Source: Alphaproteobacteria bacterium
GTDB taxonomy: Bacteria; Pseudomonadota; Alphaproteobacteria; JAJFFI01
Reading direction: 5' to 3'
Assembly (NCBI GenBank): GCA_021776755.1
Contig: JAJFFI010000453.1
Location: 1 to 6,135, forward strand
Length of the DNA: 6,135 nucleotides
Below are positions 6,068 to 6,135 of this stretch, one piece after another; within the stretch, counting starts at the first letter, position 1; the number at the start of each line of letters is the position of its first letter. The notes under the pieces were generated by a model. The model was not told where the DNA came from. It was given only the letters and a program-made list of their open reading frames with translations, and ran no database searches. Both the position numbers and the translations under genes were made by a program.

Positions 6068-6135
6068 GTTCCGACCGGCAAAAAGCGCCCTCCCCCGGAG
6101 CTTCATCCTGAGGCGCCCGCGCCAGCGGGCCTCGA
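6068..6135 (+). repeat. Shared 3' flank and palindromic repeat, copy C (cut by window end)
   Basis: This repeats the spacer, C-rich run and palindrome seen after copy 1. The inner stem is intact (GCCCGC 6115-6120 with GCGGGC 6125-6130, loop GCCA), and the left arm reads CTTCATCCTGAGG. The element runs off the window before its right arm is complete. Being at the same offset from the stop codon as copy B, it was most likely duplicated together with the gene. Confidence 0.7.

Overview
The window is GC-rich coding DNA broken by short AT-rich promoter islands. It looks like an alphaproteobacterial chromosome, perhaps Rhodospirillales-like or Rhizobiales-like; the order is a guess. The evidence is two histidine kinases with DivJ/PleC-type dimerisation domains, a TTAA-N7-TTAA (CtrA-type) motif and paired GANTC sites in one promoter, and a palindromic intergenic repeat of a kind I associate with alphaproteobacteria. 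All five genes I support lie on the + strand. There are no RNA genes, transposases, integrases or CRISPR arrays.

Layout. 1-140: a strong terminator hairpin from an upstream gene, then a short leader. 141-1319: an M24/creatinase-fold hydrolase closest in appearance to ectoine hydrolase (DoeA/EutD). 1320-1581: a diverged palindromic repeat, then an AT-rich promoter with five TTAA half-sites, four of them at 10-11 bp spacing. 1582-2637: soluble histidine kinase 1, closed by a good intrinsic terminator (2698-2733). 2734-3094: an AT-rich island and a hairpin-forming leader. 3095-4390: histidine kinase 2, a paralogue of kinase 1 with a long disordered N-terminus. 4391-4649: a long GC-rich hairpin and the leader of the next gene. 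4650-5069 and 5645-6067: two paralogous small secreted SH3b-type proteins, each followed by the same 65-70 bp flank containing the palindromic repeat. 5152-5632 between them holds no convincing gene.

How the parts may work together. Gene 1 is probably a separate catabolic unit. The two kinases have no response regulator beside them and probably signal to partners elsewhere; the motifs upstream of kinase 1 suggest cell-cycle control, though kinase 2 lacks them. The SH3b proteins are probably periplasmic and could act at the cell wall. Nothing in the sequence ties them to the kinases except proximity. The most unusual aspects are two paralogous pairs in about 4.5 kb, the helically phased TTAA array, and a non-coding 3' flank that is better conserved between the SH3b copies than the coding sequence. 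I did not find a clearly new multi-gene system.
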